Origin: Fratercula arctica
Taxonomy: Eukaryota; Chordata; Aves; Charadriiformes; Alcidae
Assembly: GCA_947846985.1 (NCBI GenBank)
Contig: CANTUZ010000004.1
Coordinates: 55,405,672 to 55,469,671, forward strand
DNA length: 64,000 nucleotides
Direction of reading: 5' to 3'
The stretch's first letter is position 1; each line of letters begins with the position of its first letter. Of this stretch, positions 25,576-39,700 are shown in pieces. Under the pieces are notes generated by a model. The model made no database searches. It was not told where the DNA came from and saw only the letters and a list, made by a program, of their open reading frames with translations. A program made the position numbers and the translations under genes.

Positions 25576-26299
25576 CCTTTTCCTAGTCTGTTTGCAGCAG
25601 GGGGGAACAATATATTTTGTAGGTATATTTTTCATTCTGAATATTCCTGGAAGTACTGGAGTATGGTAGATGAGTCTATGCCTCTAATTACAGATGACTT
25701 CAAGTGCTATTCAAGACCAAGCATAGTAGCGTTACTGACATGCAGCTTGGCAATAAAAAAAGGAAAAAAAAAAAAAGACCTCTGTGTTTTTTCATTAGAC
25801 AATTAATAGATTCCTCAGAGGATTGAAACTGGCTTTTGCCCTTACAACAGATTCAAGCTTTAAATTACTGCTTGCAACTAATGATGTCTCAATCAGACTG
25901 AAGTCACCCTGTTCATTATAACTCCCAATTCAGTGGTAATCATTGCAGAGGGAGGCATGATCCTTTGCAGCCTCTTCAGAGTTTTTAATGAAGACAGAAA
26001 AACAGTAAGACCTAGCTAATTTCTGTTTGGTGATTAATCAGCATATTTACCAGTATTTTTTTTAAATCCCATGGATCTGTTATAATGAAGTTAGGTACCT
26101 TGAATGCTCTTTTGTTTTTAAGTGGGATGTGTGTGGGATGTTAAGATTTACCAAATGCAAGACAGCAACAGTATGAACTCCCCTGATTGCACTCAGAGAA
26201 CGAGCACATAATGTTTAAAAATCATTATTCCAGACAGTATAAGAGAACAGCAAGGCACAACCCACAGTGGTAATGTGGAAACTTGCTGAGCATCTGCTT

Positions 26300-26367
26300 A
26301 CAGTTTAATTAATATGTTCATTAGGTAATTCATACAGTTTAATTAATATGTTCATCAGGTAATATGT
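26300..26367. repeat. 34-bp tandem duplication
   Basis: Two copies of ACAGTTTAATTAATATGTTC followed by AT(T/C)AGGTAAT, period 34, with one substitution in the shared core. Each copy carries a TTAATTAA palindrome. Confidence 0.85.
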
Positions 26368-28957
26368 TCTGATCCCAGCTTCTAGGTCAAATGATTAATT
26401 TGACTGAAAAGCTCTTAACTCCTCATTTGAGTGACGTGAGTGTCACCTTAAGAACAAATGACAGGACTGAATCCATCCGTGCACGCATGGATTTGAAGAA
26501 GGAAGATCTAGCTCCCAGTAGTTGCTGTGGTTGTGGTTGTTGTGCACACACTGATGGCATGACTGCCATCCCTCCCTTTTGTGCTATCTTTGGTCATCAA
26601 AACTGACTCCTGCAAGCTGTTGCCATTGATGCCAAGTTTGATGCCCACGGAAATTTATCTGATGTGATCCACAACTGACGTTTTAAACATATTTGACAAC
26701 AGGCACATGATGAACCAGAAAGTTCGTTATCTTTGATCTAGGTTCTTAGCAGCAAAGTCAATTATTAGGGTTATGCACGGACAGGAAAGTTGATAAAGTA
26801 CAGAATATTTCAAAGAATGTCATGACAGTACTAAGTAGCCCTTTATTTTATCCTTTTTTTCTGACAGAGCAGCTGTGGTACTGGATTTTCTTTTAACAGC
26901 ATGCCAGCGTACAGGCTTTGTGTTGCCATAAAGGACTTAATCTCTTGAGTTCATTTCTTGTAGCATTTGGTCATGAAGCCACCAAAATGTCTGAGAAGTG
27001 AGTCCAGTTGTGTACATGGGGAGATTCAGCAAAATTCGGCACGCATTACAGTCATCATAAAAAACCCCAAACCAAACCCAACAGCAAACCAGAGACCACT
27101 GATCTGTGGCAGACCCTCAAAATCAAAATGACTGGCTTACAACATTTCCACTTTTTACTCTGATATCTTTCTAATTCTAACAGACCTTACTCTGTTAGTA
27201 TTTAATCTTTTCATACACGAATTACTGTGCAGTTCAGACAACATTAGTATTATGCAGGTCATTAAAATAAGACTTAAGTGTCTGGACATTAAACAAAAAA
27301 ACCTGACGACCTGCAGCACCCCTTCAAGTTCTTTACAGCACGTATTTTTAAAGCACCACCACCTTTCCCACTATTTTTTTTTTTCTGAGTTTTCAGGACA
27401 AAGGGGTATTGCTTAATGTTGATTCTGCAGTTTGGCAGAATCATGCAGTGGATGGACACGCACCTTTTCTTGTGTTTTTCTCATTTGCAATTAACCAACA
27501 ATAATATTCAGAATGGGAATTGCAGCTGCCACTCTAGACTCTGAGGAAAAGAAGGAGCCCTTCCAAACTTTTGCAGAGGCAGAAAAGCTACTGTAAAATC
27601 AGGTAACTTAAAAAAAGGAGGTAAGGTAGCACAAGTGTCAATTCTATTTTTGTGCATTTCCTAGTTTAGTTGCACGAATTCATACCATTAAAGCTAGCAT
27701 TTTAATGTAGTTTGTACAGATAGATCTCAATAAATGAGAATGTAAAGAGAGTTCTGATTTTACTAGCAAGAGCTGGGTATTTAAGTGTTACAGTATGAAA
27801 AAAGTCATAATATTGAATATTTACTCTGTAACTACATATTTTACATTTGTTCTGTTTCAAATTGAGATGTGAAAACTGATAAAATCAACGTTAACAATTT
27901 ACAGTTTCCAGTATTCACTCAGTACTGTAACCACAGGAAATGTCTTTGTTGTAACATGCGTCAGGTTACTGAAAAATTAGTGCAAGAGAATGTTTGCATA
28001 AAGCTTCACTTAGCATTTAATACAAATTGACAAAATCATGCAGAACTTTTTTTATTTTCTGCAAATTATGTCTAGCAGTCACTGTTAATATCAACAGTCA
28101 CAATAAATTGATGAGAATAGTATATATAATAATAGTTACTACAGATAATAGTAACATAGCATTACAAAATGTTCCAGAATATGTTTGTTTTGTTGATTTT
28201 CTAAACAGCGTAACATGTTTCCACAATAAAATATGCCTTATTGCTAAAATTTTCCTTTCTAAAATAATGTCTTGAAAACTGAGTGTCTTGGTGGAGGGGT
28301 GGGAGGTGGAAGTAGTATTGTAAATTAGAAAGTTGTTTAAAGCTAGTGGCTTTCTTGGTAAGCATAGCATAAGCATTTAAGTAGGGAGTTTGATCAAGGA
28401 AAGAAAAAAGCTTCAAAGGACAGCTACTTATTTGTTGTGCTCAGCCCTTCACTGTACTGGTGCATTAGAGTAGCTCATTCTTTCTCCCAGTGAAAACCGA
28501 TCCTCCCACCTGGCGCTATAATCCAATTGCATCAGTACAATGCAGTCAGACCCCGACATGAGTAGTGGCTTATAGCTTCTGACCACAGGATACAGAGACC
28601 CAATACATGATTTCATTCGGAAACTTTTAAAGCTGTAACACTCATCCTTATTAAGGAAATAAGAGAGCAAATATTAAACTTTTTGTGAGAGATAAGCAAA
28701 AAAAGGCATATTGTTCTATAGATTGAGCTGTATTCACAGGTTACAAGATATGTCAGTCAATATATTCAACATTTATCCCTTTTTTTCTCCCAATTCAGCC
28801 TTTAAGAAAAAACAAGAATAAGTCCTCTAAGTTTCTTTTCTGCTCTGTCAGCCAAGAAAAGCAACATATTATGTTTCCCATTAGTACTTTTCCAGGAAGT
28901 GTTATTTTATATTGAATTCTAAATTTCACTTGGGCTATAGGAAGTTTTAGTAGTAAC

Positions 28958-29063
28958 TTTTCTTTGCCCTTGTTGAGATACAATTCCTTCTGCACCTGTA
29001 ACCTACTGCTTTTCTTTGCACTTGTTGAGATGTAACTCCTTTTGCACCTGAATCCTCATGCTT
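28958..29063. repeat. 52-bp tandem duplication
   Basis: Two adjacent copies of TTTTCTTTGC(C/A)CTTGTTGAGA continuing through CTTTTGCACCTG-like sequence, about 85% identical by eye. Confidence 0.8.
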
Positions 29064-32000
29064 TTACGCTCTCACAGGGTATGGGCTTAAAAACCTTCAA
29101 GCATTTTGCTTAGGTTGGACTTTGTTTTTGCAAGACTGAAGATCACAGAGCTTAGTCCTTTCTCAAACATATCCTCATTTTATTTTTTATTTATCCCTCC
29201 TTTTTTAATTTATTCTAGAAGACTCAGAATTGTCCAGTCTTCAAATAAAGACTGTGTTTTGCCCTACTCAAAGTGTATCTTTTGTATAGAAACTGCTCTT
29301 CCTACTCGACTCCATATCTGAGTTATAGCAGAAGTAAAATAACTGAATTCCTACCGAAGTAGTTTCATAGTTCCTGAAATTACTTGAAAGTAAAATAAAA
29401 ACAAAAATTGTGTCTCTGTATGCCTACCCATTAAACCACTATTCTCAGATTTTTAGGTGGAATGCATTACTATCAAATTAGTATCAAAATCCTAATCGAG
29501 GCCTGATTACAGAGTCAAGCTTGACTCTCACGTATATTTGTTTTATTAGAGAAAAGGTGCTTCTAAACATACTGAGATCTTCCTCTCAGGCAGCACGAAA
29601 TCCATCTGAAAGTATTCAGGTCACTACATCTCATTTAAGGGACAAATTGAATGAAAAATAACACCAGAATTCCGCCTGCATTGCAGATAGCTCAAAACAT
29701 GTGATTTTTACTCATTCATTCAGTTCTCTACAGTAGCCACATAATGAACCCTCGCAATCCAGCCATTAATGTATAAATACTAAGGATGAAGTGCACTTTT
29801 CTACATTCGATTTTCTGCCCCTCTGCTGGCCTTTGATTCTTAATGATGATAAAGAATTCAAGGAGGGATACACAGCTATTGACACTGTACAGTATCCATG
29901 CATGACAAAACCTGATGTTTTTCATGGGTGATACAGGACCAGAATCTTCTCCTAGACTTTTCTTTCTTACCATTAAAGCAAGTGCTTGCCTTACTGAAGC
30001 CAATACTTTGTGCCTGCATTTCTGCCTTGCACTTCTAAATCAATTGCCAGTATAAAAACTTCTACTGAATTGTACAGACACCTCTTACGCTTAGAGCGCT
30101 TTATTGATTTTTTTTTTCATTCTACCATTTACTATTAGATATTTTATGGACTGTTTGTTCCTACAATTTCCTTGTCTTACACCATGAAATATGCTTTCTC
30201 TTCCCTTCTTGATGCTTCAATTCTGTCTCACCTATTCTACCTTTGAAAGTTCAGCTTTTTTGGTGAACTTTCAGAACTTAAGTGGTTTCAGAGGTTAGCA
30301 CTGGATAAGTTTTCTGTAAGAAGAAAAAAATATGAACTCAGTCTTAGTTCTATGTTCTTAAAGACCTGTTCATGTTAAGCAGATTACCTAAAACAGTAAC
30401 AGGAATTGCAAAACTATCCTCCAGTTAAAATTTCAAATTGAGGTATTGCTGAATTTAGTCTTTATATCAGCAAACATCTTTCTCTGACAGTATAGCACTC
30501 TCTCAGTGTTCCCTCTAACTCTGCTGTCCCATTACAATACCAGATCAAAATATATGAAAAATTGACCCTACAGGATACATAAGTGGTAATGGACTGTGAA
30601 GGACAATCGTAAAGAAAACGGGCTTATAAACCTGAATGAGGTGTGTTAGAGCTTTGTTTCATGTTTGTTTTTTTCAGAACTCCACAGAAAAATTTCTCCA
30701 CGCAAACTGCATGAGCTGAATTCCACACTATATACATCAGTGAGATGAATATAGCGTGTTCCTACACTGAATACGTTATGAAAATTACCTGTACTTTCCA
30801 ATTCCTGTAACAGTGAGGTTCACGTGCCCAAGAAACTTTGTCTCTGCTTCATTACAGCAGTCAAATCACAGGCAGTGGGGACACCAGACCATCTCCAAAA
30901 CAATAGTTAATATGCTACCACAGCCTAAAAGAATGCTAACCTCTATCAATAGAGAAATAAAGTATCATGCCTAAGGAGAGCAATACTCCTGCACAACAAA
31001 TGTTCAATGAATAATGAACTTGAATGCCCACTCCCACAATTGGTAGTCTTTCCCACGTGAATTAGATCTGTGATCTTAATTATTCCAAAAAAACACCCAA
31101 AACTTTAGGATGTTCCTAAATGCCCTAAGTATTAAATTTTTGTCATATTGTTAAAGATGGGTGGTTGCACAGACTTTTTCCTCAGTGAGGAAATCAGTTT
31201 CAGTAATTCCCAAGTGTTTCCTTTCCCACCCTCCCACATCTGGCCATTTGCTTTTGCCTCTCTGCCACCCCCTGCATTTTTGCAGGCTTTTAAAACCAGA
31301 TCAAATCCTCAAACTGAGAGGTATTATATACCACTACTGGGGATTGAGCAGTAAAGAACAATCATAGCTGAAGTATTGCTGCCAAATGCTTTGTATCATT
31401 AAACTGTAGTCTTAGGAAAACATTTTGAGAGCCATTGTACTCCCTAAGAAAGTACGCATAGTTAAGTGAAACTAAACTCAATAAATGATTTAGGAGAGAG
31501 AGCAGGAAGATTTACTTAGCAACTTCTAGGAGAATGGTTTGTCCAGATTTATTTCACGGGTTTTGTTTACACGTTTGAAGGTCCAAGCTGAAATTAACAG
31601 TGGTTGCATTTTATATTCTTAATGCCAATCATAGCAAAAGGCAAGAGTCAAACATTGAGGCTACCTAACATTTTTAATCGGACAATTGAGGGTGTTGAAA
31701 TGGTCTTCCATCAAATAGATACTTCAGATTAAATAATGTTCTGGACCAGCCACTTTTTTGTAATTGGCAGACAACTTTCAAGGCGAAGAATAATGTACCT
31801 AGATAAATCAGATGACATTATGTGGTGCATTCTTTTTCTGTTCTCTTAGATGCCCTCTTCACCTTTTTAACTGCCTTTATCTTTTCTGCTTTCTTTTCCT
31901 TTATGAAGTTCAAATGCTTGCATGCTTATATATAGCGCATTCTTGGTATCAAACACACTATTATATGTATTGTTTCCTTCCTAAAGGGTCAATTCAGGGC

Positions 32001-35000
32001 TGCACTGTAACTTAATACTCGCATGAGAATTCAACTTGAGTTCAATAGTTTGTGTATGTACCACATTCAGAGTTGATTGAGTTTTAACTTTTAGTTGTTC
32101 TTCAGATCTGCATTGTTATTCATACCAAGTGCTTTTAAGTCCTTTGATGATTTTTTTCCCATTGTACTGAATTTAAAATAATTAAAAGAATGCTAGATGA
32201 AAGCAAGAGAACTGTAGTACTATTTGAAGGCTTTTTTCCTACCTGCATGAGTTAGACAATGTATTTACATTTTCACTCATTGTAAAAGAGGATGTGCAAT
32301 GCTTTACTCCAAGAACAACATTCAGAAAGGATTGAGAACCTCTACCCATCCAGTCCTTTTACTCCTGACAGTGGAAGATGAGCAGCAGATTACTACTCAC
32401 TTTATTATTACTTAGTTCCTGAACAGAAAGCAAAGTATATTGCACAATTGTTCCTCAAAATTAAGAATATGCCTACACTGTAGCCAAACTTCTTCAGTTA
32501 AAAATGAACATATGGAGAGAGGAGCCAGCCCTACTTAGATACAAAATGAAAAAAATTAGTCAGGTTTTCTGTGAACAGATAACATTTGGGCTAATTTAGC
32601 CATTGATTTCTGTAATGGGGAAAAAGTTACAAATATTTGCTAGAATACTAGAAAACTAATTTGACTTTCTAGAAGTGAGAATATAACTGGGAAGTCTAAT
32701 TCTAAAATTTTTCTGTACTCAGTCAAGGAATATAAAAAGCTACCACTTGTGTTTGTCTTTAAGGGATATCTGTAAATCAACACAGAACCAACTAATCAGT
32801 AAATAGCAAATACTCAGCAAGCAACAAGAAAATGAATTTCAAAATATCTAACCAGACTGCAAAATTCAGCTTTAACTTAAAACTGCAAAACCTGAATATT
32901 TAAAAACATTCAAATAACTTACAAAGCATTCTTCTCTATTTAAAAAAAAAAAAAATGCGAGGGTGTTGAAGTCAGTTTCTGAAAATGTGGGAAGAATTCA
33001 CATTATGCAAGGGACCAGGAATACAGCTGACAAAAAAGTTGCTGCCAATTCTACTCTTTGTACATTTCTTTCATAGAATCTGCAAATTCACAAATTGCTT
33101 TCCCAGAGTGTTAACTAAATTCATCAGATCAAGCACCACATTTTAAAGTACTGCCTAGTATTTCTGCAGGGATTCTTAAACTTTAACTTGCAAGAATTAA
33201 TTATCCATAACAGGCCTGTTGTTTAGATGCTTTGTTAATTATGCTGTTCACTTTGTAACAGTTTCAATTCAGCTCCTGATCGCTATCTACTCTTCAACAG
33301 ATTAATAATTTCTGAATCAGAGAAGCTCTGTGAAAAGATCACAGAAAACATCTCAGCTCTACAAACACCGAACATGAGCAGTCTCGGTTAAGGTCCATAG
33401 TGAGTCAGGGAAGGCAAGGTCTTATTTCACCTCTTTGCACAATACCTACTCTGTAGGTAAACAGGAGTCTTCAGTTTAACAACACTAACAGACCTTAACC
33501 TTTTCAAGCATATATATTTATTTAATTGCTACATTTAAATCAAAGATATTTCCTGTGAATAGCTTTTGCAAAGAAAGTACATGAAGATCTCCTTTGTTTC
33601 TTACTTGAATCACTAGCATGAAAGTGAAGGCTGAGGTAATCATTTCACTCAAAGGAAATAAAGAAACCTCTATTTCATTGCTAAGAAAGCAGAGCTCAGA
33701 GCCTTCCACAAGCTGTTAACTTCAAAATATTCAACCAAACTAAATAAAAAATAATCACTGTAGTTACTAAGGACTATAATGTGGTTGGCCCTTACGTGAG
33801 ACATGTTCTAAGGCTGGGAAAGACAATTTCTACTCACTGTGACGTGGCTCATGTGAATTTCAGATGTAAAAGGCCCAGCTTCCTGCAGAAAAAAAAAAAT
33901 AAAAATAAAAATTTGTTCCATTCCTTTTAGGCTGAATTTACTCAAAACTCAATCGACAGTAAAAAAGAATAACCAGAACCCTTGCTTCCCTTGTCCTAGA
34001 ACCTCATTCATCTATAAAACAGATGATAGGACATTTAGGAATATATCGTCTTTTTTTTTTTTTTCCTGATAAATTACTGCTGGCAGCCTCTTTGCTGAAA
34101 AGATAACATCTCCAGGTAGGTTACCAACACAGGGTATCTGCATATCAGGTTACACGACAAATGAAGAGCCAGTGCTATTTTTCTTCTAACTGTAGAATGC
34201 ACAGATTAAATCAGATTCTCCATTGCTTCAGCACCTACAATTCAAACTAAATGTAAGAAATAATTGTGGTAATTAAATACATTGAAAAAACTTAGTCTTA
34301 TGTACTTCCAAGGTTCATCACTACACTAATTAAACCAAAGGAAGTCTACTGAGTTAAACCTGCTAAAACACTGTATGAATTAGGCTATATATGCAGAAGA
34401 TCTATTACTTTATTAATACTTATCCCGTTTTTTTCCCACCCACTTAAAGGGGCATTTGGTAAGGTTGTTATTTACCCAACAGGTTTAGAACTGCTTAAAA
34501 ACAATGCAAGTCAGAGCAACTCCAGCTTGTACCCTAGCTAGCTTCTATCAGTTAGTTCCTGTCCTTACGATGGCCTGACATTTAAGGTTTATTGATAAAA
34601 TACATAATTATTTATCCACAGCCTCCATTCCATTCTTTCTGCTTTTCCCATTTTCTCAACATGAAACTAAGAAGTATCTACAAGACTTTTATGTTGATAA
34701 GTGCCACACAACATGCAAAGAATGCATGTGGTAAGTGAAAATTTGACATATTTCTCATATTCACTGTTTTCATGCAAAATACTCAGCTTACTTTCTAAAA
34801 TGAAAAGTATGATCAGGTAACTAAACATTTGTTTTTTTAACTTTAATCTATATACAGCTAGGACTATAAATTTGCTTTTGGTAAGTAAACCTCATGGACT
34901 AAAATTATTTTTTTCTGCAATCTATGTTGTCAGAAGAGCTTTTATTGAATAGTTCTATACTTAATCACAGGGTGAAGTAAAGCTATCAATAACAGGTGCC

Positions 35001-35247
35001 ATATTGGACAGGTACTTCCATTCTGTAGTCAGTGTGATTTTTTATTAAGGGCCTTATTAGGGACATTATGCCACACATGATTTTGTCTAAGAAAGCACAG
35101 AATTACTCAAAAGTACCACACGTACCATCTAATTAGCCTAAAAAATCATTAAAAACATAGAAACAAATTTTGATTTTAAAAGCCGTGTTACTTATTCAGT
35201 GACCACACCCCAAAACATACAGTACATTTAAGTTGGGACTTGAAGAT

Positions 35248-35425
35248 AGTCTATCAACCTAACACTGCCAAAACCATCACTAAACCATGTCCCTAAGCAC
35301 CACGTCTACCCATCTTTTAAATACCTCCATGGATGGTGACTCAATCACTTCCCTGGGCAGCCTTTTAAATATATAATTCACAATATTCTTATTAATGACC
35401 AGACCTAAGATTAATCTGTCAATAC
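35248..35425 (-). mobile_element. CR1 retrotransposon fragment
   Basis: The reverse complement matches the 3' part of the CR1 copy at 63.3-63.6 kb: TATCAACCTAACACTGCCAA, AAACCATGTCCCTAAGCACC, ACTTCCCTGGGCAGCC. The terminal octamer repeats are missing. The 3' end lies at the lower coordinate. The divergence is higher toward 35425. Confidence 0.8.
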
Positions 35426-35939
35426 AATTTAGTAGCTTTGAGTTTATCCATGTGAATAAACAAGAAATCAATAGTAATATAGTAAATTTCAGGCTTTTGT
35501 TTGCAGAAATATGAGGAGGTGACTTCAAATTTAGTTATGCAGAATTTAGCTACAAAACTGAAACAATTTATCATTTTATTAGCTTATTTAACTTTTATTT
35601 AGTTTGTCTTGTAAATGTGGTTATTTTGAGTTATGAGTTGCAGTATCCAATATTACAAGATTCCTATGGCTCTTGAAACCTCCCGGAGCTTTCCATTTCC
35701 TCTGTTCCATCTAAACCACTGCTGTCACGGAATCCAAATTTTCCCAACATCTGTCCTTAGGAGCATGTTTTGCAAAATGTGATGAGCAAAATACTTGCAT
35801 GCACCCAGTTTTTCCCTATTTTTATTAATTATTTTGACAAAACTGACCTCACTGCACTTGGATTTGCATCACACCGCTCACTGTTTTCAACGGGGATTAG
35901 CACGATTTATGATACTGTTGATTTATAATGTATTGCTGG

Positions 35940-36700
35940 GCCATTAACAGGATCAGCGCTTGCGCCAGCCGTGCTCCAGCAGGGCCCTCCGCCCCGCTCC
36001 GCTCCGGCTCCGGCTCCGGCCCCAGCAGCCGGGCACCGCCGCGGGGCCCAGCCGCTCCGACTTGCCTTCCGACCGACCACGGGCTCGCCAAGGCTACGAC
36101 CAGCCACAGCGGCCCTGATTGCTGGGAGATGGTTCTTTCGGCTGGCCCTCCACCTGCCCTCCTCCCCCTGCCCCCTCACACGGACCCGCCTCCCCTCACG
36201 CCAACGGCCGTAACGGCCGCCGCGTTTCCCGCCCCGGCCCTAGCGTCACTGCCGGAGCGGCCCAAGATGGAGGCGGGCGCCAGCGGCGGGGAGCAGCTCC
36301 CGAGGCTCAGGCGCCCTTTGCGGCGAGGGGCAGAGCCCCGCGACCCGCCGCTGTCGCAGCTGCCTTTGGGGGCCGGCGGGACGGCCGGTGGGTGGTGCTG
36401 GGGGCGCGGGGATCCCGCCGGGAGGGGAGGAGAGCGGAGCGGAGCCGGGCGGTGTGACAGAAATGCCCGGGCCGGGAGCGGTGACAGGCAGCGCCTGCCG
36501 CAGCGCTGCCGCCAGAACGGGGACGGGGACGGAGCCTGCTACGCAGCAGGAGTGAGGGGGCTCCTCGGTAAAGGGTCCGGTGGGATAGTGCCTGCTTGCA
36601 GCCAGCACCTCTTCCCTCGGGTGTCAGCGCCTAACAGCGAGTTGGACGCGAAAAGGGAGACGTGAGTTGTGTGAAGGACTCGCGAGCGCGCATTTCTTGG
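35940..36700. promoter_or_regulatory. TMEM128: CpG island, TMEM128 promoter and first exon
   Basis: GC- and CpG-rich island of about 0.75 kb with CCCGCCCC boxes (36228) and a CCAAGATGGAGG element at the start codon (36262-36273) resembling the YY1 motif that often overlaps translation starts. Overlapping open frames in both directions are due to composition. Confidence 0.8.
36267..36387 (+). CDS. TMEM128: TMEM128 coding exon 1
   Basis: Encodes [20 protein letters not shown] through AGGTAG; donor GTGGGT, phase 1. Lies wholly in the CpG island. The N-terminus is divergent in the family, so the boundary is supported by phase and context rather than by strong homology. Confidence 0.8.
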
Positions 36701-39700
36701 TGGGGGTGAAGTTGCTTAAATGCTCCAGACCCAAGCTGTAATAGATGAGGATGAATCTAGGAAATAAAAATTAAAAATGCCTGTAAACTCCAGCAGAGCT
36801 GTTAGCACACTCAGCTGGTGATAATAATGCCTGTGGAGCCAGCATACGTTACACTGCTGGAAGCACACACGCCCCCAGTAATTTACAGTGATGAAGTTCA
36901 AAGTATGAGACATGGAAGCCACCTGTGACACCTTTTTTGACAGTGTGCATAAATACTGAGTGTGTTAGTTGGTTACTGTCATGCACAAAAATATGCTTTC
37001 TAATCTGCTCGCTCTGTTGTCTTGCTTTCTCTAAAACAATGTATGGTGATGAGGGAAAAAAAAGAATATTTTTCTGCATAATGATAGTTTTAGTTTACCT
37101 GCTGAAGGTATGCAGCATGAATCGTAGTAGCTCCTGAAACTGAAGTTGAATATCTCTAGTGAAGTAACTGCAGTTGAGTACAAGAAAATTATACGTCTGA
37201 AACCAGTTTGCAAATACTAAAATTAACAAAAAAGGATACAAATAAATGCGTAATTAGAAATATCAGTGTGACTTTCTATATTCTAGATTAATAAAAATGC
37301 TTTAGTAACACCAGAAGGTTTTTAATTAGTTAAATAACCCTTACAAAATCTAGTCAGCTGTTAATTTCCCAAAAGGGTACGCAGACACAGTATGTGCTGA
37401 TTGTTACTGCTTTATAATTTTATCAAAGGGTACCTTGCATAGTCTGTTTTATTTCAGGAAACGTGCAGAGCTTTTTAGAATACTTCCTCTGTAATACAAA
37501 GTGTTTTATGCTGAGTATAATAATCTCCAAAGATAAATGAATTAAAAGGATAAAGCATCATGTTTTACGTAACTATAATCATACTCCATGTAATGACTGG
37601 CTTTAGTGCTATAATTATGTTCTTATTTACAGAAGAGTCTACAGCTGTAGAGAAGAAGAGGAAGCCTCTTAGCAGACTGAATATTCATTCTGCGTTCTGG
37701 ATTTTGGCATCGATTGCTGTCACATACTACTTTGATTTTTTTAAAAGTGTTAAAGAAACTGTTCAAGCAGATAGGTAAGGTACCTTTTCTTGCAAAGAAA
37801 GTCGTGTTTTCATCTTGCAGTGATATTCAGTTTGGTACATCTGAACACGGTTTTAAATCTTGGATAAACAAGATCTACAATAAGAATAGAGAAAGCTGGG
37901 ACTCTTCAGCGTAGAGAAAAGAAGGTTCATAGGGGTCTTATCAATGTACATAAATACCTGAAGGGAAAGTGCATAGAAGGCAGAGCCAAGCTTTTTTCAG
38001 TGGTGCCCAGTGATAGGACCAGAGGCAATGGGCACAAACTGAAGCATGGGAGGTTCCCCCTCAACATCAGGAAATGCTTTTTTACTGTGAGGGTGACCAT
38101 GCCCTGGCACAGGTTGGCCAGGGAGGTCATGGAGTCTCCGTCCTTGGAGATACTCAGAAGTCATCTGGACGTGGTCCTGGGCAACTGGCTCTTGAGCAGG
38201 GAGGTTGGACCAGATGATCACCTAATTTTTAAGTAAATACAATGCTGAAAATCTTGCTATATTTTTTTTTTATATAGGCTCTTTTGAGCCATCTGTGTAC
38301 ATGCAAAATTTGTTCTAATAGCAGGATGTTTTAGTACTGTACCTTCAAGTTTACACTTAAGTACAAGAAATCGCTGCCCATTTTCTTGAAAATGTTGGGG
38401 TTTTGATTTTATTTTAATCAAAAAAAGCTGAAATTAATCTGTAAATGTCAAAACAAGGTTCATTTCTCTAGAAGTTCTCTAGACTTCTTTGAGTAGATGA
38501 GCAAAAGATGAGTGAAATTTACTTCTGTGAAGTAAATTCTATTCCTTTTCTATTAAATCATTTTCAATGGATTGATGGGTGTTAAATATTTTTAGATAGC
38601 TTCACCTGGAAGTACTTTTAAAACTCTCTTGTTGTCATTATTGTATCAGTACGTGGAAACTGACCAGGGCCTCGCTCTGCGCTGTGAGATTCTCTGGAGC
38701 TGCTCTTCCAAGCTGGTCTAGATACGCTGTATATCCAGTTGGCTGTGGACACAAACTAGTGACTCCAGGATATGATCAAAGTTTTGGGTGGCCCCATCTG
38801 TTCCCTGTAGGACACTGTCTTCCTGCATTGTTTGTTTAGGTAGACTATGGCAACTGCTGTCTTAATGCAGATTTCTTAATTGGTAGTACTGAGGTACCAA
38901 AATAGCATATGGTATTTCCTGTACCATAACAGAGCAAATGTTACCTGAGTAGGAAGATACTTGATTACCCTTTGTAATTTAGTAATCAAACTATGGTAAT
39001 AAGAATTCACTTTTAATATTTTTTATTTGCTAAATACACATTCAGTATAAGATTTAAGTGTGCCTTCCTCCCAAGTTGTCTCTCCTGTCTTACTCTTGAA
39101 GTATGTCCTCAAAGAGGCTCAAAAGTGTGCCTCCCTAAATTGCAGACACTGTGTTTTCTTCATTCTGAGTTTGAAATCCTGGATTTCTCTATGGTTTTCT
39201 TCAGCTGCTATAAAGAAAAATCTTCATGCTTCTTGTCTGTTGAATTTGAGAGTTCATAAACTCGAAACCTTATTAAGGCTTTTCTGCAACATTTCTGTTG
39301 CACAAAAATCAATAGTCTAATTTATAGCGAGTTGCAGCAGAGCCTATTTTATTTCATTACCAACAGAGTATTTTTGGTGTGGTAGTATAGTAGATGACTG
39401 ACAAGGTCTGTTGCATTGCATGTTCAAAGTATCTGAGGGAAAAATAAATGATGGGACTGATACATTGCAAAATTAAACTCAAGTAGGTACGTATATTAGA
39501 CAGCTTTAAAAAGGAAAAAGTGTTTTGTAGAAGTAATTTAAGAAAAAAACCAACAGAATCTCCAGGCTGATCTGTCTAATTAACAGGTATTGTCTGTTCT
39601 GTCTCTAGACTAGAATGAAGATTAATGTGCGAACTGCAGTATGACTGTGCTTAACATCTGTTCTCCCCGCAGTTGGTGGTTTGCCTCTGGCAGTTGTTTA

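Larger units (their letters stand above)
24000..35930. other. LYAR-TMEM128 intergenic region
   Basis: About 12 kb of AT-rich DNA with no recognised gene. It holds a moderately GC-rich patch (24430-24770), small tandem duplications (25511, 26300, 28958) and a CR1 fragment (35248). Short open frames, including minus-strand 29728-30003 (91 residues), match no family I know. Confidence 0.65.

Noticed and set aside
29728..30003. 91-codon minus frame with a reasonable-looking composition
   Set aside because: No known family, no promoter or splice support, isolated in intergenic DNA.
35897..36665. Overlapping 64-245-codon frames around the TMEM128 first exon
   Set aside because: Same reason: GC-rich island. 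Only the 36267-36387 segment joins a conserved exon in phase.
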